Position numbers and translations under genes: made by a program. From the NCBI GenBank assembly GCA_032358165.1, contig JAALGY010000041.1:1364001-1428000 (forward strand): a DNA stretch of 64,000 bases, in the 5' to 3' direction. This stretch comes from Diplosphaera chodatii. Taxonomy: Eukaryota > Chlorophyta > Trebouxiophyceae > Prasiolales > Stichococcaceae. Shown here piece by piece: positions 42,701 through 53,320 of the stretch (positions are counted from its first letter, which is position 1; each line of letters opens with the position of its first letter). The notes beneath the pieces are model-generated. The model saw nothing but the letters and a program-made list of their open reading frames with translations. It was not told the DNA's origin and did no database searches.

Positions 42701-44512
42701 CGGTGCTTTGAATCTTCTGAACTTTGGTTCTGCCTTCGAATCGAGCGAGCACATGCATGCAGGCAGACATATGGCACATGAACACACCTTTCCAACCAGG
42801 TCAGCACCAACATCGGCAGCCTTGGTGTAGATGCCGCCGCCAACACGGCCGAACAGTGCAATGGCGGAGCCGCCAAGGCCAAAGCCGGTGATCGCCTCGT
42901 ACAGGCCAGTCCAGTCACCATCGTAGAAGTGGCGGAAGACAAGCAGGGAGCCGAACAGAGAGGCCAGGCCGAAGGACGCCAGCAGGAAGCCCATGACAGC
43001 GCCAGAGCGGAAGGCTGCAAGAGGTCAACAGGAGTCGGAGACCCTCAGCAACATTCATCCCATATAGACCTTGCTGTGCAGATCAGCAGGCGCGGAAGCA
43101 TGCGTGCAGCGGCAAGAGGCTTGTGGGTTGCGCACCCGTCATGAAGGCAGCGGCAACACCCTTGCGGGCCTCCAGCGCCGTGCGGGCATTGGCATACGTG
43201 GCAATCTTCATGCCTGCAGTGCAGCAACATGTCACGTCATGCCAAGGCTGAGCGCATCTATCGCATGTGCATGCTGTGCTTGCTTGCAAGCATGCATGCG
43301 TTTGGCAGCATGCAGCAGCACACTAGCCCACCCAGGAAGCCGGAGACGATGGAGGTGATGGCGCCCAGCAGAAAGGCGATGGTGGAGAACAGCGCATTGA
43401 ACAGCGCAGGCGCACGCTTGTTGCCCGCCTCATCGTGCTTCCACTCAGTGCTGAAGCCATCCTCCGAGCCCAGCAGCACGAAGATGACAACCGAGAAGCC
43501 CACCTGCATGCATGGACCAGCTCGGATGAGGACCTAGGTGAGTCTGCAGGCTGTGACATACTGACCACTACCACAAAAAGTCGAAATGTGACCAGCGTTG
43601 GCCACACCACACAATTGCAGATGCTGGGCCAGCACAGTACTTTGTTGCGGTTCCTGTTGCTAGCCGCAGACAGGAACAGTCATCAGGTACAATTGCAGTG
43701 CGCTGGCAGTGGACCTCACCATGAAGACGGCCATGTACTTGTACTCGGTCATCAGGAAGGACACGGCGCCCTCGGAGATGGCCTCCTGGATCTCTGCCGC
43801 CTTCTGCATGATCTGTGCATGCAGGGCGCGCAGGGTCAGCATTACAGCGGAAGCGTACAGCAAACGGGTGTCGTCCACACGATGCAGTTGTGTTGAGAGG
43901 TGCACAGGCATGCTGGGAAAGGTGTGTGCCAGCCGAGCAGGGTGCGATTGCAGGCTGCAGTCGACGGTGATTACCGAGAGCTCGCTCTGTGACTCCTCCT
44001 CCAGCAGATACTCGCGGCCATTCTCGCCCCGCACCGGCGCATTGGACGGCGTCACCTTCACGGCCGAGACGCGGACCCACAGCCTGGGAGTGGCAGGACA
44101 TCAGCGTCCGATGGTATCAGGCCGCCAGTGCACTGATCGCTCAACAAACTCAACCGACCGGTGCAGGCGGCTGCTGCTCGCAATATCGCCACACACCACC
44201 GCTGACAGACTGATCCCAGCACAATTGTGCAGGAGGTACATGAGTTGCTGGGACAATCAAGCAAGTTACACTCGTGAGACACGAAGCAGGTCGCTTTTCG
44301 GATATAGGCAATAGATGCGATGGGGGTTCTGACAGGCAGCCCGCGCACCAGATCGCAAAGATCAGGCCCAGTGCAGCTGACAGCGGGATGAATACGTTGA
44401 CGAACGTCGGGGACAGCGCTGGTTTGGCATAGTGATGAGCCTTTTCCAGCACTGAGGCCACAGGCTGCAGCACAGCCGCCGCAGGCTGCAAGACCGACGC
44501 CACGCTCGCCAT
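39728..44512 (-). CDS. AVP1: Type I (K+-dependent) vacuolar H+-translocating pyrophosphatase
   Basis: Many exons give a polytopic membrane protein. Marks in order are [19 protein letters not shown] (near 44380), [18 protein letters not shown] (near 43760), [28 protein letters not shown] (42788-42880), [17 protein letters not shown] (near 42640), [20 protein letters not shown] (near 42490), [10 protein letters not shown] (near 41840), [16 protein letters not shown] (near 41320), [10 protein letters not shown] (near 41230), [20 protein letters not shown] (near 40390) and [17 protein letters not shown] (near 40080). DVGADLVGK and the two DNVGD-type acidic motifs bind Mg-pyrophosphate. Ala in [10 protein letters not shown] is the mark of the K+-stimulated type. 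A final 49-nt exon ([10 protein letters not shown]) closes the reading frame at 39728. The protein pumps protons into the vacuole using pyrophosphate. The start is placed at the ATG 44510-44512. Confidence 0.95.
41394..41426. repeat. TA microsatellite in an H+-PPase intron
   Basis: About 16 TA units interrupted once by an extra A-T step, inside the intron between the [11 protein letters not shown] exon and the exon encoding [10 protein letters not shown]. It is likely length-polymorphic. Confidence 0.95.
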
Positions 44513-44969
44513 GGCTGCTCTCAGCAGCACGCGTCGCGGAAAGCGTGTGTAAGTGCAAGATTGACAAGTTGGCTGCAGCAGCGTCACAGTACATTGCATG
44601 CAGAATGGGTTCCCGCACGGAGTCATTAAGTACTGACGATCATAAGTCTCACGTATATTGGGGCGATCCCCCATTGCGGATTGCCCCGATGGCGCCATGC
44701 AAACAACACACATATGTCTGCAGCGAGCGCAACATACTGTGTCGATCACTGCGACCGCTGACATCGCCCCGCGCGTTGGGATCTGACACCCCGTTGCCAA
44801 CCGGCAACTTGTAATCTGTTGACCTCAAGTACAACCTGTGTAGAAGCTTGTCTGCAGAGGACGGCAACAATACTGGGGGCTATCGTCAGTCCTTCAGCTT
44901 CCACCAAAGCCATGCCGACTGCCCTCTGCTCGACGTGACGGCGACCCTTGAGCACAGCAGACAGTGCAA
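44513..44969. other. Shared divergent promoter region of H+-PPase and HPt genes
   Basis: About 460 bp between the start of H+-PPase (-) and of the HPt gene (+). Both promoters must lie here. No conserved element was recognised. Confidence 0.5.
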
Positions 44970-45689
44970 ATGGCGGACGCACAGCTTGCGCAAGTGCAGG
45001 CACAGCTGGATGCCCTGCACAATCAACTACGAGCGGACGGCCTGCTAGACGAGCAGTTTACGCAGCTATTGCAGCTGCAGGATGAGAGCAACCCAGACTT
45101 CGTTGCCGAGGTGCGCTGCGTGCATGGGGGCATCGTGCGGGCACCCCTCCGTCATGCCAGCTGCGATATGATCGTGTCGTAGGCCTTGCACAGCGCTCCT
45201 TGCATGTGTCCGCAGGTGGTGCAGCTGTACTTTGAAGACTCCGGCAGCAAGCTGGATAAGCTCGGGGTCAAGCTGTCGGGCAACAATGGAGGTACAAATG
45301 GCGGCGCTGGCAGTATCGACTACAATGATGTTGATCAGCTAGTGCACCAGTTCAAAGGCAGCTCAGCCTCGTTTGGCGCACAAAGCATCGCAGCTGCATG
45401 TGTGCGGCTGCGGGAGGCGTGCCTTGCTCATGACCAGAGCACCTGCCAGGCGCTTCTGCAGCACATCCAGCAGCACTTCCAGGTTCGTGTATCAACCTTG
45501 CATGCTGTTAGGAACTGTCAACCTGACGAGCCTCGCATTCTCTACCCGCTACATGCTGCCGTGTTCCTGCAAATTGCCAGAAGTACCCACATCGTCTGCA
45601 TTGTACCGATGCAGACATTGCGCACCAAGCTGGACGCGTTCATGCAGCTGGAAATGCGGCGCAAGCAGCTGCTGACCGCTGGCCAGTGA
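44970..45689 (+). CDS. Histidine-containing phosphotransfer (HPt) protein
   Basis: Three exons (44970-45110, 45216-45482, 45615-45689) join in phase to 160 residues, the usual size of plant AHP proteins. The HPt signature is VDQLVHQFKGSSASFGAQSI, with the phospho-accepting His at about 45348. It follows a helical start (QLDALHNQLRADGLLDEQFT) and QDESNPDFVAEVVQLYFEDS, as in AHP1-6. HPt proteins relay phosphate from hybrid histidine kinases to response regulators between cytosol and nucleus. The protein contains a Gly/Asn-rich linker (KLSGNNGGTNGGAGS) not common in plant AHPs. The gene converges on CTU2. Confidence 0.92.
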
Positions 45690-46106
45690 CGCACAGATGC
45701 TGTGATCATTCGTCGGTGTGCAGCATACGCAAAAATGCATTCTTTGGCGGCATGCAAAGCCGTCAATCGGCAACAATGTTTTGTTTTCCTGGGGGCCTCA
45801 TCTGCGACCTATAGAACTGTGCTTCAGAATCACGAAATACGGACAGTTTCGTGGTCATGGTTGTAAGTAATCGAGCGTCTGCCACATGTGCACGGTGTGA
45901 GGCATGCATGATCTGTGCCAGGCCACATGTAGACTCCCTGTAATGAAGCTGGCAATGGCACTTGTAAAATGTGCTTGCTCTACCGCACTGGGTGTACACG
46001 ATGATGGAAACAGCATTGCGCTGCAACAGCCTCTACATGCTTGACCTCAGCATCGACCGCCGAAGCAACAAGTATCATCTGTCAACATCACACACAAGGC
46101 ATCATC
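45690..46106. other. Convergent intergenic region HPt / CTU2
   Basis: About 420 bp between the stops of two convergent genes; both 3' UTRs should lie here. No coding signature was seen. Confidence 0.5.
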
Positions 46107-48677
46107 TCAGTCACCCTCGTCATCCAGCAGCAGATCAGCTATGTGGACGCGCATTCGCTGTCGTACCTGCTCTGCTGGCGGCCCTTGTGCATTTGACAAC
46201 GCACCCTGTCGCACTGTGGCAAGCAATGCCTTGCTTCTGTCCGCAACATGCTCTGGCAGCATTGGGGACACGGCTGCGTCCCCTCCTGATGTATTGAATG
46301 TGGCCCCAGGCCCAGGCTCTAGATGCTGAATCACCTGTTGCCGGCAACTCCTGCAGCACGAGCTGCTGAGGTCTGCCCAGATCTGCAACACCGAAACACA
46401 CGACACGTCAGAACAGATGCACCATCAATGAGGTGATCACACCTTCGCACGATGTCAACCTGTGTATGCATTTCTAGTCAACGTACATTGCTGCCGTGGT
46501 CTGTTAGCATTGCAGCTGCAGCAAGATGGTCGAGCTCTGCGTCCGCGAGCGGCGCGCTGCAGATGCAGCACAGCGGCTCGCATGCTGCGTCTGCTGGTGG
46601 ATGTGGTAAGTTCCAGGGGAATGCCTGCAATGTGGAGCGTGTACTCGATCAGGAACCGCCCCTCAAACAGTGATGTCTCTGCAAAGTCGCCGTCGCCCGC
46701 AGTACCTTGACAGGCGAGAATGCTTACCTGCAGCTTGGACGCTGTGCGCACGATGGTGGAGACACTTGAAGCCATGTTTGCCTGCAGAGAACAACAAAAG
46801 GTGAGGGAGAAGCTGCTCCCCACTGCAGCGTTCCTGCCTTGCTGCTTGTACAAGGACGACCGCCTGGTCAACCTGACAAGCAATGCAACCGAGCCATATA
46901 ATGATTGCAAACACCGAGGCAACCCACTCACAGCTGCCCCTAGACAGCTCACCTGCATTGCCTCAACGAACTCGCCCGCAAGCACGTTCAGGGATGGCTT
47001 GCCGATCGATGGCAGCAGCGGCGCTGACGGCACAACAGGTAGCCCCTTGAAGTGGCACACCAGCGCCAGGTCCCGTGCGGCAACCTCCTTGACTGGCAGC
47101 ACCACGACCGGCTGCCCAGGTCCATGCCTGCACCGGCACGCATACCAACATACAGTTCCCCGCCTGGAACGCCGCGTCAGCCTCTCTGCCAGTAAGTGCA
47201 GCAAGACCCACCTTGCATCATGAAACTGCAAGTCTCCTGGCAGCGCGTAGCCGCTGCCCTTGGACATCACCGCTACGATGTGCGCTGCCAGCTGAGTGGC
47301 GCTGCAGCCAAGCGCAACCTGCATGCAATGCATTTGATGTGCGTCGGCTTTCTACTGAAGTGACGAATCAAAGGCGTTCCTGAAGCCCAGAGTGACCGAT
47401 GAGCAACGTCTGTGGGCAGCTGTGCACCTTATTGCAACCCAGTTCAGCTGCTCGCCGCAGCAGCAGCGCACGCCTCAAGGAAGCCACCAAGTCCTCCTTC
47501 CCGGTCTTATCCCTCACTGCCTGCAGCAGACACCAGCTGTATAGGCTCAACGTGAGGCAGGCTCGGCAGCCCGGGGCCCAGTGACACCCGCTGCGGCACA
47601 TGATCATCATGCTTGCAAGCACAAGTGAGTTGGAAGACCCATGCCGGACAGCTAAAGAACCTGCCTGCGCAAGGTCGGCCAGCTGCTGACGCCGTCTGCT
47701 GTTATCACCTGGCTCCGCACCGCACGCGCCGCTGCAAAACACGTCTTCCAGGCCAACGGCATGGAACGCAATCGTGTGTCCCTCAGTGCCATGCTGTGCA
47801 GACCGTCCGATGGCATCTGACGCTGCTGCCGACTCCTGCGGCGGCTGCCCCCAGGCGCCACCCTCCTCGACATGTACCACGTGCAGATCGAAGGCGATGA
47901 CGCCGCGCTGCAGGCGCTCGGCTGAGGGGTTTCGCAGCTCTACGAGGGACTGCAGCAGCGCCCGGGAGCAGGCTCCTGCAAATGCAGTGTGGGGTCATCT
48001 CTCAAAGGTGTTATATGGATGTGTCACTCCTTTCCCATTCAACCCGACTTCCTTTCCTGAACACCAACACTGAACGGGTCGCACCTCCCGAGAGCGCAAG
48101 TAGGACCCTGTCACCATGCTTGACGCAGCCCATGTTGCGCATGGCGTAGCGCACCTGCACACATGCCGCCGGGTGCTCACCTCGCCGCACAATGATGTGT
48201 GTATCTGTCTCTGTGTATCTGTCCAGTGAGCATCCACAGCACACCTTGCCAAGCGTGACGGTCCACAGGCACTCTGAACAAAGGGCATCGCCCTGCCGTG
48301 ATGACACCTATTACAGCATCGGTGGTCTGATGTCAGTGCAGGTTTCTTTGCCATCAGAACGCCACAGCATGAAAGTTGTGAAGCCTTATGAAGCATTTGC
48401 TCGTTTGAACTGCGGCCTGCACAGCCACCTGGGGTGCTCTGCTCCGGCACTTCATGCATGTAGGAGGCGCCGTAGCCCCTGCCGCTGCGCCATTGCCATT
48501 GCAGTGGCCGCTGGTACATCCCTGAGTTCCGCAGCCTTCCTTTGATGCTCTCCAGCTCAGTGGCAGACCACCGTTTGGCTTGGCATCGTGCCCTGATGTG
48601 GTGGCGCCCGAGTCCGCCAACCTGCTTGCATCCACAGTGTCGAGCTCCTCATCGTCAGGGCTGCAGCCTTGTCCCAT
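46107..48677 (-). CDS. CTU2: CTU2/NCS2, cytosolic tRNA 2-thiolation subunit
   Basis: The start at 48677 (MGQGCSPDDEELD) is followed by an N-terminal Cys motif CMKCRSRAPQVAVQ (near 48450). Next come GDRVLLALSGGATR (degenerate PP-loop, near 48090), TIAFHAVGLEDVF (near 47760), KTGKEDLVASLRRALLLRRA (near 47480), ATQLAAHIVAVMSKGSGYAL (near 47270), VVVLPVKEVAARDLALVCHF (near 47080), SAPLLPSIGKPSLNVLAGEF, and EPLCCICSAPLADAELDHLA (near 46545). The end is SSCCRSCRQQ... followed by an acidic C-terminus DLLLDDEGD. CTU2 partners with CTU1 and the URM1 sulfur carrier to thiolate the wobble uridine of tRNAs for Lys, Glu and Gln. The degenerate PP-loop is normal for CTU2, the partner without catalytic cysteines. 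Confidence 0.88.
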
Positions 48678-49470
48678 GTTGGATATCTGGTGCGAGCTGC
48701 ATGCCAGAACCACATAAAGGCAGTCGCAGTAGACAAGAGGCTGCGCAAGTGCATCATTTGATGCAGCCTTAGGGGGGTATGATATGGGTAGGCCCCCAGG
48801 CACGGATGGATTTGCAGGGGTGGAGGAGGAGGGGATGTGCAGTTGACATACAGGGGTCGAAAGGGGGGCTGAAAGGGTCAGCAAACGACGCAATGTTGCA
48901 GGCACGTGCTGCAGAAACGCAGCTGCGGCGGCAGCATGCCACCGGGATGCAGACGCAAAGTCATCTGTGACAAAGATCCATGCGATAGTTTACAGCGTGC
49001 ATGAGCGCCACCCGAACAACCCGACAGACTTTCAGCAATTGCCGGTAAACGATGCCGGTGAAGTCTGCATGGGGTCTGATTGGCACCGGCAGCGCAACAC
49101 ACCAGCCAAACACCCCGCAGCGGCAAGGTTTACTAGCGAAGATCTACCACACGGAAGCGCTGTAGCAGCGGTGTATTGTGCCGGTCGCGGTTGCGACGCG
49201 AAGTTTGGATCTCTCAACGGCGTGCATCTCAGTGGTCGCCATGTACGTGGTCACTGCAAGCTAACCGTACTGAACAGCCCACGGCGGGCGGCCGGGCCTC
49301 GCGCGCACCACGGCGGCCGTGACGAGCGTGCGAATCGGCAGGGAATTGGCCATGTTTACGGGGACCGCGTGGGGAGAAAACTTTACTGTACCGTATAAGT
49401 ATCGGGGACTATCAGAAACTGTAAAGACACGCCGCATCGCGACGAAAGTAAAGGGCCTGGGGGCAACAAT

Positions 49471-49486
49471 CACGTGTTGCCACGTG
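49471..49486. promoter_or_regulatory. Pair of G-boxes (CACGTG) 10 bp apart
   Basis: Two perfect CACGTG hexamers start at 49471 and 49481, exactly one helical turn apart and about 320-335 bp upstream of the DNAJC3 start codon. G-boxes are bound by bZIP and bHLH factors. The function is inferred from position and known motif classes only. Confidence 0.5.
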
Positions 49487-49539
49487 GCAGAACAGCACAT
49501 GCAGGCAGGTTGCAGGTGCAGATGACCGCAGACAGGCGA

Positions 49540-49563
49540 ATGCTGGCTGACGTGAGCCAGCAT
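49540..49563. promoter_or_regulatory. Perfect 9-bp inverted repeat enclosing a UPR-element-like core
   Basis: The arms ATGCTGGCT (49540-49548) and AGCCAGCAT (49555-49563) are exact reverse complements and enclose GACGTG. The segment 49548-49555 reads TGACGTGA, a match to the unfolded-protein-response element TGACGTG(G/A). A reverse ACGT motif (TACGTCA) follows at 49566-49572. It lies about 245 bp upstream of an ER chaperone gene. Confidence 0.5.
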
Positions 49564-49805
49564 AGTACGTCACGCTAATATCGAGCTGTTCGCGTGGTGT
49601 TGGCGTCGTTCAAGCATCCTCGCCTGCACACCATCTCTGCTGCCAGCTCATGATCCGCATGCCGAAGGAACCGATGTGACGTCGTGCAGCACTGGTCAGC
49701 GGTGCTCAGTAACTTGCGAGCTCATCCACGATCAACAAAGGAGTCAACGCTGCCGCATAAATCCAGCTGCAATCACCACATGCGCATGCAGCTGCAACCC
49801 ATCCA

Positions 49806-52800
49806 ATGGCAAATGCAGCGTTGGTCCATCTTGCGCGCCTGCTGCTATGTGGCATGGCGATCAGCATAACAGGTCCGGATTCACGCTGGCGTACCTCCTG
49901 GGTGCCTGACCCTGCGAGCGCAGCTGGCCATCATGCAGAGCGGTGGCATGCGTACTGCATCTGGGATTCTGACCCTGATCCAACGTGACTGGCTTCACAT
50001 GTATCAGTGATGAGAAGGTGCCACATGCTGCATGATGCCGACATCTCCTGCAGGGGGAGCTGCCGCTCCCGACGCAGCAGCATACCTGAAGGCGGGTGAT
50101 GCAGCGGTGTCACGTGGCGAGTGGACAGCGGCCATCAGGCAGTACACCGCGGCCGTCGAGGCGGACAGCCGCGCGGTGCTGGCGTACCGCAAGCGGGCCA
50201 AGGCGCACAGCGGCCTGGGGGATCACAGGGCGGCGCTGCGGGACCTGGGCTCAGCCCTGGAGCTTGACCCGGGCTCCGTCGCCCTGCACCTGGAGAGGCA
50301 AGCTGCTTCCAAATACCTTAGGTGCACATGCTGCGCGCGTCACGAGAGCTCGCAGGAGCGATCAAACAGCAGCACACGTGAAGGAGCGTTCAAGCTGGAC
50401 CCACGGCCTGCTGCCCCGACTGCATGGCACACGTCTTGAACGCTCAAATTTTCAGGGGACGGCTGCGGCGGGACCTGTGCGACTTTGCGGGGGCGGAGGC
50501 GGACTTCCGAGCGGTGCTGGAGGCGAAGCCGTCGCACTCGAAGGCCGAGCACGAGCTGGACAGGGCATCGCGCGGGCTGCAGGCCCTCGAGGCAGCGCGC
50601 ATCGCCAGGTCGGCCCCAGCTCAAGCTGCAAGTCCGAAGCACTGTCCACATCCCAGTGTCTGCAAGCAAGCAGCTGTCCAGAATGACAGGCACGGCTGCA
50701 CTGCAGCTCCTGTTCGCTGCCTGAACTTATATCTTCTACATGCATTGAACTTTTGGCTTGGTTTGGTGCAGGGAGACAGGGGATGCCTCGGCCACGCGCG
50801 CACAGCTTGCGACGCTGTTCGAGCTGGCAGCCTTCTGCACGGAGGCCAAGCTCGCGGAGGCGGCGCTGCAGCTGGCCGAGAAGGACTACAGCGGCGTCGT
50901 GGCCCTCACCGCGCAGGTGCACTTTGCGGCGGAATCTGGTGGCTTCCGTTTCGAGCAGCTTGCGCAGGCTGATGCTGTGCAGGTGCGCAAGCATGGCATG
51001 GACCCACTTGAGGCGTCACCATCAAGCTGCGGTCCCTGCTGGAGTCCCTCGTTCTGTGTCAGCCCAGGTGCTGAAGGCGGAGCCGTCGAGCCAGGAGGCG
51101 CTGCTGGTGCGGGCGCGGGCATACCTGCACCTCGCGGACCTGGACATGGCCAAGCGCCACCTGGGCGAGGCGCTCAAATACGACCCCGACAGCCGGGAGG
51201 CCATGGCCGAGTTCCGCAAGCTCAAGCAGCTGGCCAAGCTGCAGGCGCAGGTCAGTTGGCGTGCGTCGTGCGCCATCCTGTGCTTTGGTGGGCTGTGAAG
51301 ATGACAGGTCTCGGGTGCAGTGGGAGCAGTGATGCTGAGGATGGAAGTGCGGCTCACATCCGCATGGCGGTGAGGGTGCTGCTCACCAGTGATACTCTGT
51401 CGTTTGCGAAATGGCGTGAAATGGTGCAGGGCCGGAATGCATTGGAGAGTGATGACTGGAAGGCCGCTGAGAAGGCCTTCATAGACGCACTCTGGGTGGA
51501 TGAGGCAGCCAATGCAGTCAATGCCATCTCCTGGATCGGCCTGTGCAAGGTGTGGCATATGTATTCGCAGCGAAAGGATACTGCCTCAACATCAACTATA
51601 CACCTGGAGGTAGCTCTGCTGCTCCACGCTATCAAGTCTGTTGCATTTGTCAGACAATTGCCTCTGTTGCATACACAGGCGCAGCTGGAGTTGCCAAACA
51701 ATGCAGAGGCGCTGCGAGCGTGCAATGCAGCAGTCGACATGAACCGAGATGATGCAGAGTGCCGTGTGCTGAAGGTACAACCCCTCAGAGCCACCCTGCA
51801 TGCGTAGATGTCGGTCCTGTTTCGTCCAGCATTGCTCAGCCTGTGCCAAGCTGTTTGTCACTCATGTGCCAGGTGCGGGCTTTGCTGAAGGACAGCCAGT
51901 ATGACGCAGCCATTGCCGAGGCGCGGGCAACGCGGGACGCGCACAAAGATGACCGCTCTGTGCGCGAGGTGAGTTCAAGCCGCTGTGCTGTCGCTGGCAG
52001 ACAGCAACCCCTTCCTATTGTCCAGCAATTGCCAGTCGTGACACAACTTCCTATTGTCCAGCAATTGCCAGTCGTGACACAACTTCGAAACGACACACTT
52101 CAAGCCTGGCTGCACTGATCTGTGCTCGTGTTGTGCAGGTTCTCCACGAGGCAGAGAAAGCGAAGAAGATGGCAGAGCGCAAGGACTACTACCAGATACT
52201 GGGTGTCGATCGCGATGCATCGCCCCGTGATGTCAAGCAGGTGAGTGTCTGAGCAGATGATGATGCAATGCCTCGTGTGTTCCGGCAGGGCTGCAGACAG
52301 GTTTACTCCAGGGTCGCCTGCTGCCCTTTAGACAGCAGCTGCAGTGACGCGAGGTTTGCTCACATACACGCACACTGTGATGAGTATCTGTGATGCTGCA
52401 AGTTCGTCGTTACTGGTGTCGCCCGGCTGTGTGCAGGCGTACCGGCAGGCGGCCAAGCGGCTGCACCCGGACAAGGCCCGGGCGGAGGGCGTCACCAAGG
52501 AGGCTGCCGAGAGCGCCTTCCACGACCTGGCAGAGGCCTACGAGGTGCTTCTGCAGCTGGCCACTGCATAGTTGCTCACGTTGATGCAAGCCTGAAAAGG
52601 ATGCTGCAGGCCATCTGCAGGTGGCGTAGCACGCTTCGTGAGCAAAATGCAAGGAGCCACCTTGGTGGACTCCACGTCGTTTGGGGAAAAGTGCTGAGCC
52701 GCTGCAAAAGCTTTCACGAAAACTGCAGGTGCTATCAGACGAGGAGAAGCGGGGTCGCTGGGATGCGGGAGAAGACATAGAAGTGCAAGAAAATGATGGG

Positions 52801-52860
52801 CACCCCTTCTGGCACATGCAGCAGGGCGGCGCACAGTTCCACTTCCAGTGGGGGGACTGA
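49806..52860 (+). CDS. DNAJC3: ER-type DnaJ co-chaperone DNAJC3/P58IPK (TPR + J domain)
   Basis: Exon 1 starts at the ATG 49806 and encodes a signal peptide (hydrophobic core LARLLLCGMAISI). It joins in phase to AAAPDAAAYLKAGDAAVSRG at about 50054. TPR repeats follow (50090-51960): EWTAAIRQYTAAVEADSRAV, DHRAALRDLGSALELDPGSV, DFAGAEADFRAVLEAKPSHS, DYSGVVALTAQVLKAEPSSQ, LDMAKRHLGEALKYDPDSRE, DDWKAAEKAFIDALWVDEAA and SQYDAAIAEARATRDAHKDD. The J domain begins KDYYQILGVDRDASPRDVKQ (near 52180) and has the HPD tripeptide in RLHPDKARAEG (near 52460). The end, WDAGEDIEVQ...HFQWGD, matches the P58IPK C-terminus. In the ER lumen it delivers substrates to BiP. No KDEL-type retention signal is present, as in animal P58IPK. 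Confidence 0.92.
52011..52087. repeat. 36-bp tandem duplication in a DNAJC3 intron
   Basis: A 36-bp unit starting CTTCCTATTGTCCAGCAATT at 52011 is repeated without mismatch at 52047, with the first bases of a third copy at 52083. It lies in the intron that begins just after the last TPR exon. Confidence 0.9.
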
Positions 52861-53320
52861 GGCCCGCTCTGTGGCGTGTTGGCACCGCCAGCTCTTGTAT
52901 CAGGGCCGTGATTGTGCTGATTAACTCTGCAGAACTGTTTGTACCTCAGGCGAACTGCACTTCAGCCAAACTGAGCAGGTTGCCTATTGACATCAATAAC
53001 TGGATGGCCTATTGATGTATTGAACATCGATAACGAATTGACCTCCTGGCGGCCAATCGTACTAACAGACGGAAAGGCACTATGTGCACTCCGGCTGCTG
53101 CCCCCCAAATACCCATGCTGAGAGTGACCTCCAACATCAGTGGGCAGCGCAGCAGTGCAGTAGACTAACGCGAACCGACAAAACCAGTGTGCGTGGCATG
53201 CCCATACTTCAGTTTACCAGGGTGCTATGACATTCTCGAGCCATCTAGTCGTTCACTCATTCACGATGTCCGTCCGTGGTGTAGGAAGAGGTGTATCGTG
53301 AGTTCCTGCTCTTGCTGTTA
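52861..53320. other. Convergent intergenic region DNAJC3 / acetyl-CoA synthetase
   Basis: About 460 bp between the stops of two convergent genes, expected to contain both 3' UTRs. The part 52970-53070 is A+T-rich with short direct repeats of a TATTGAT-type word. No coding signature was seen. Confidence 0.5.

Larger units (their letters stand above)
48678..49805. other. Divergent intergenic region between CTU2 and DNAJC3
   Basis: About 1.1 kb containing both promoters. An open stretch at 48967-49398 (+, 143 codons) has no recognised similarity. The part nearest DNAJC3 contains the cluster of ACGT-core motifs annotated separately. Confidence 0.5.
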
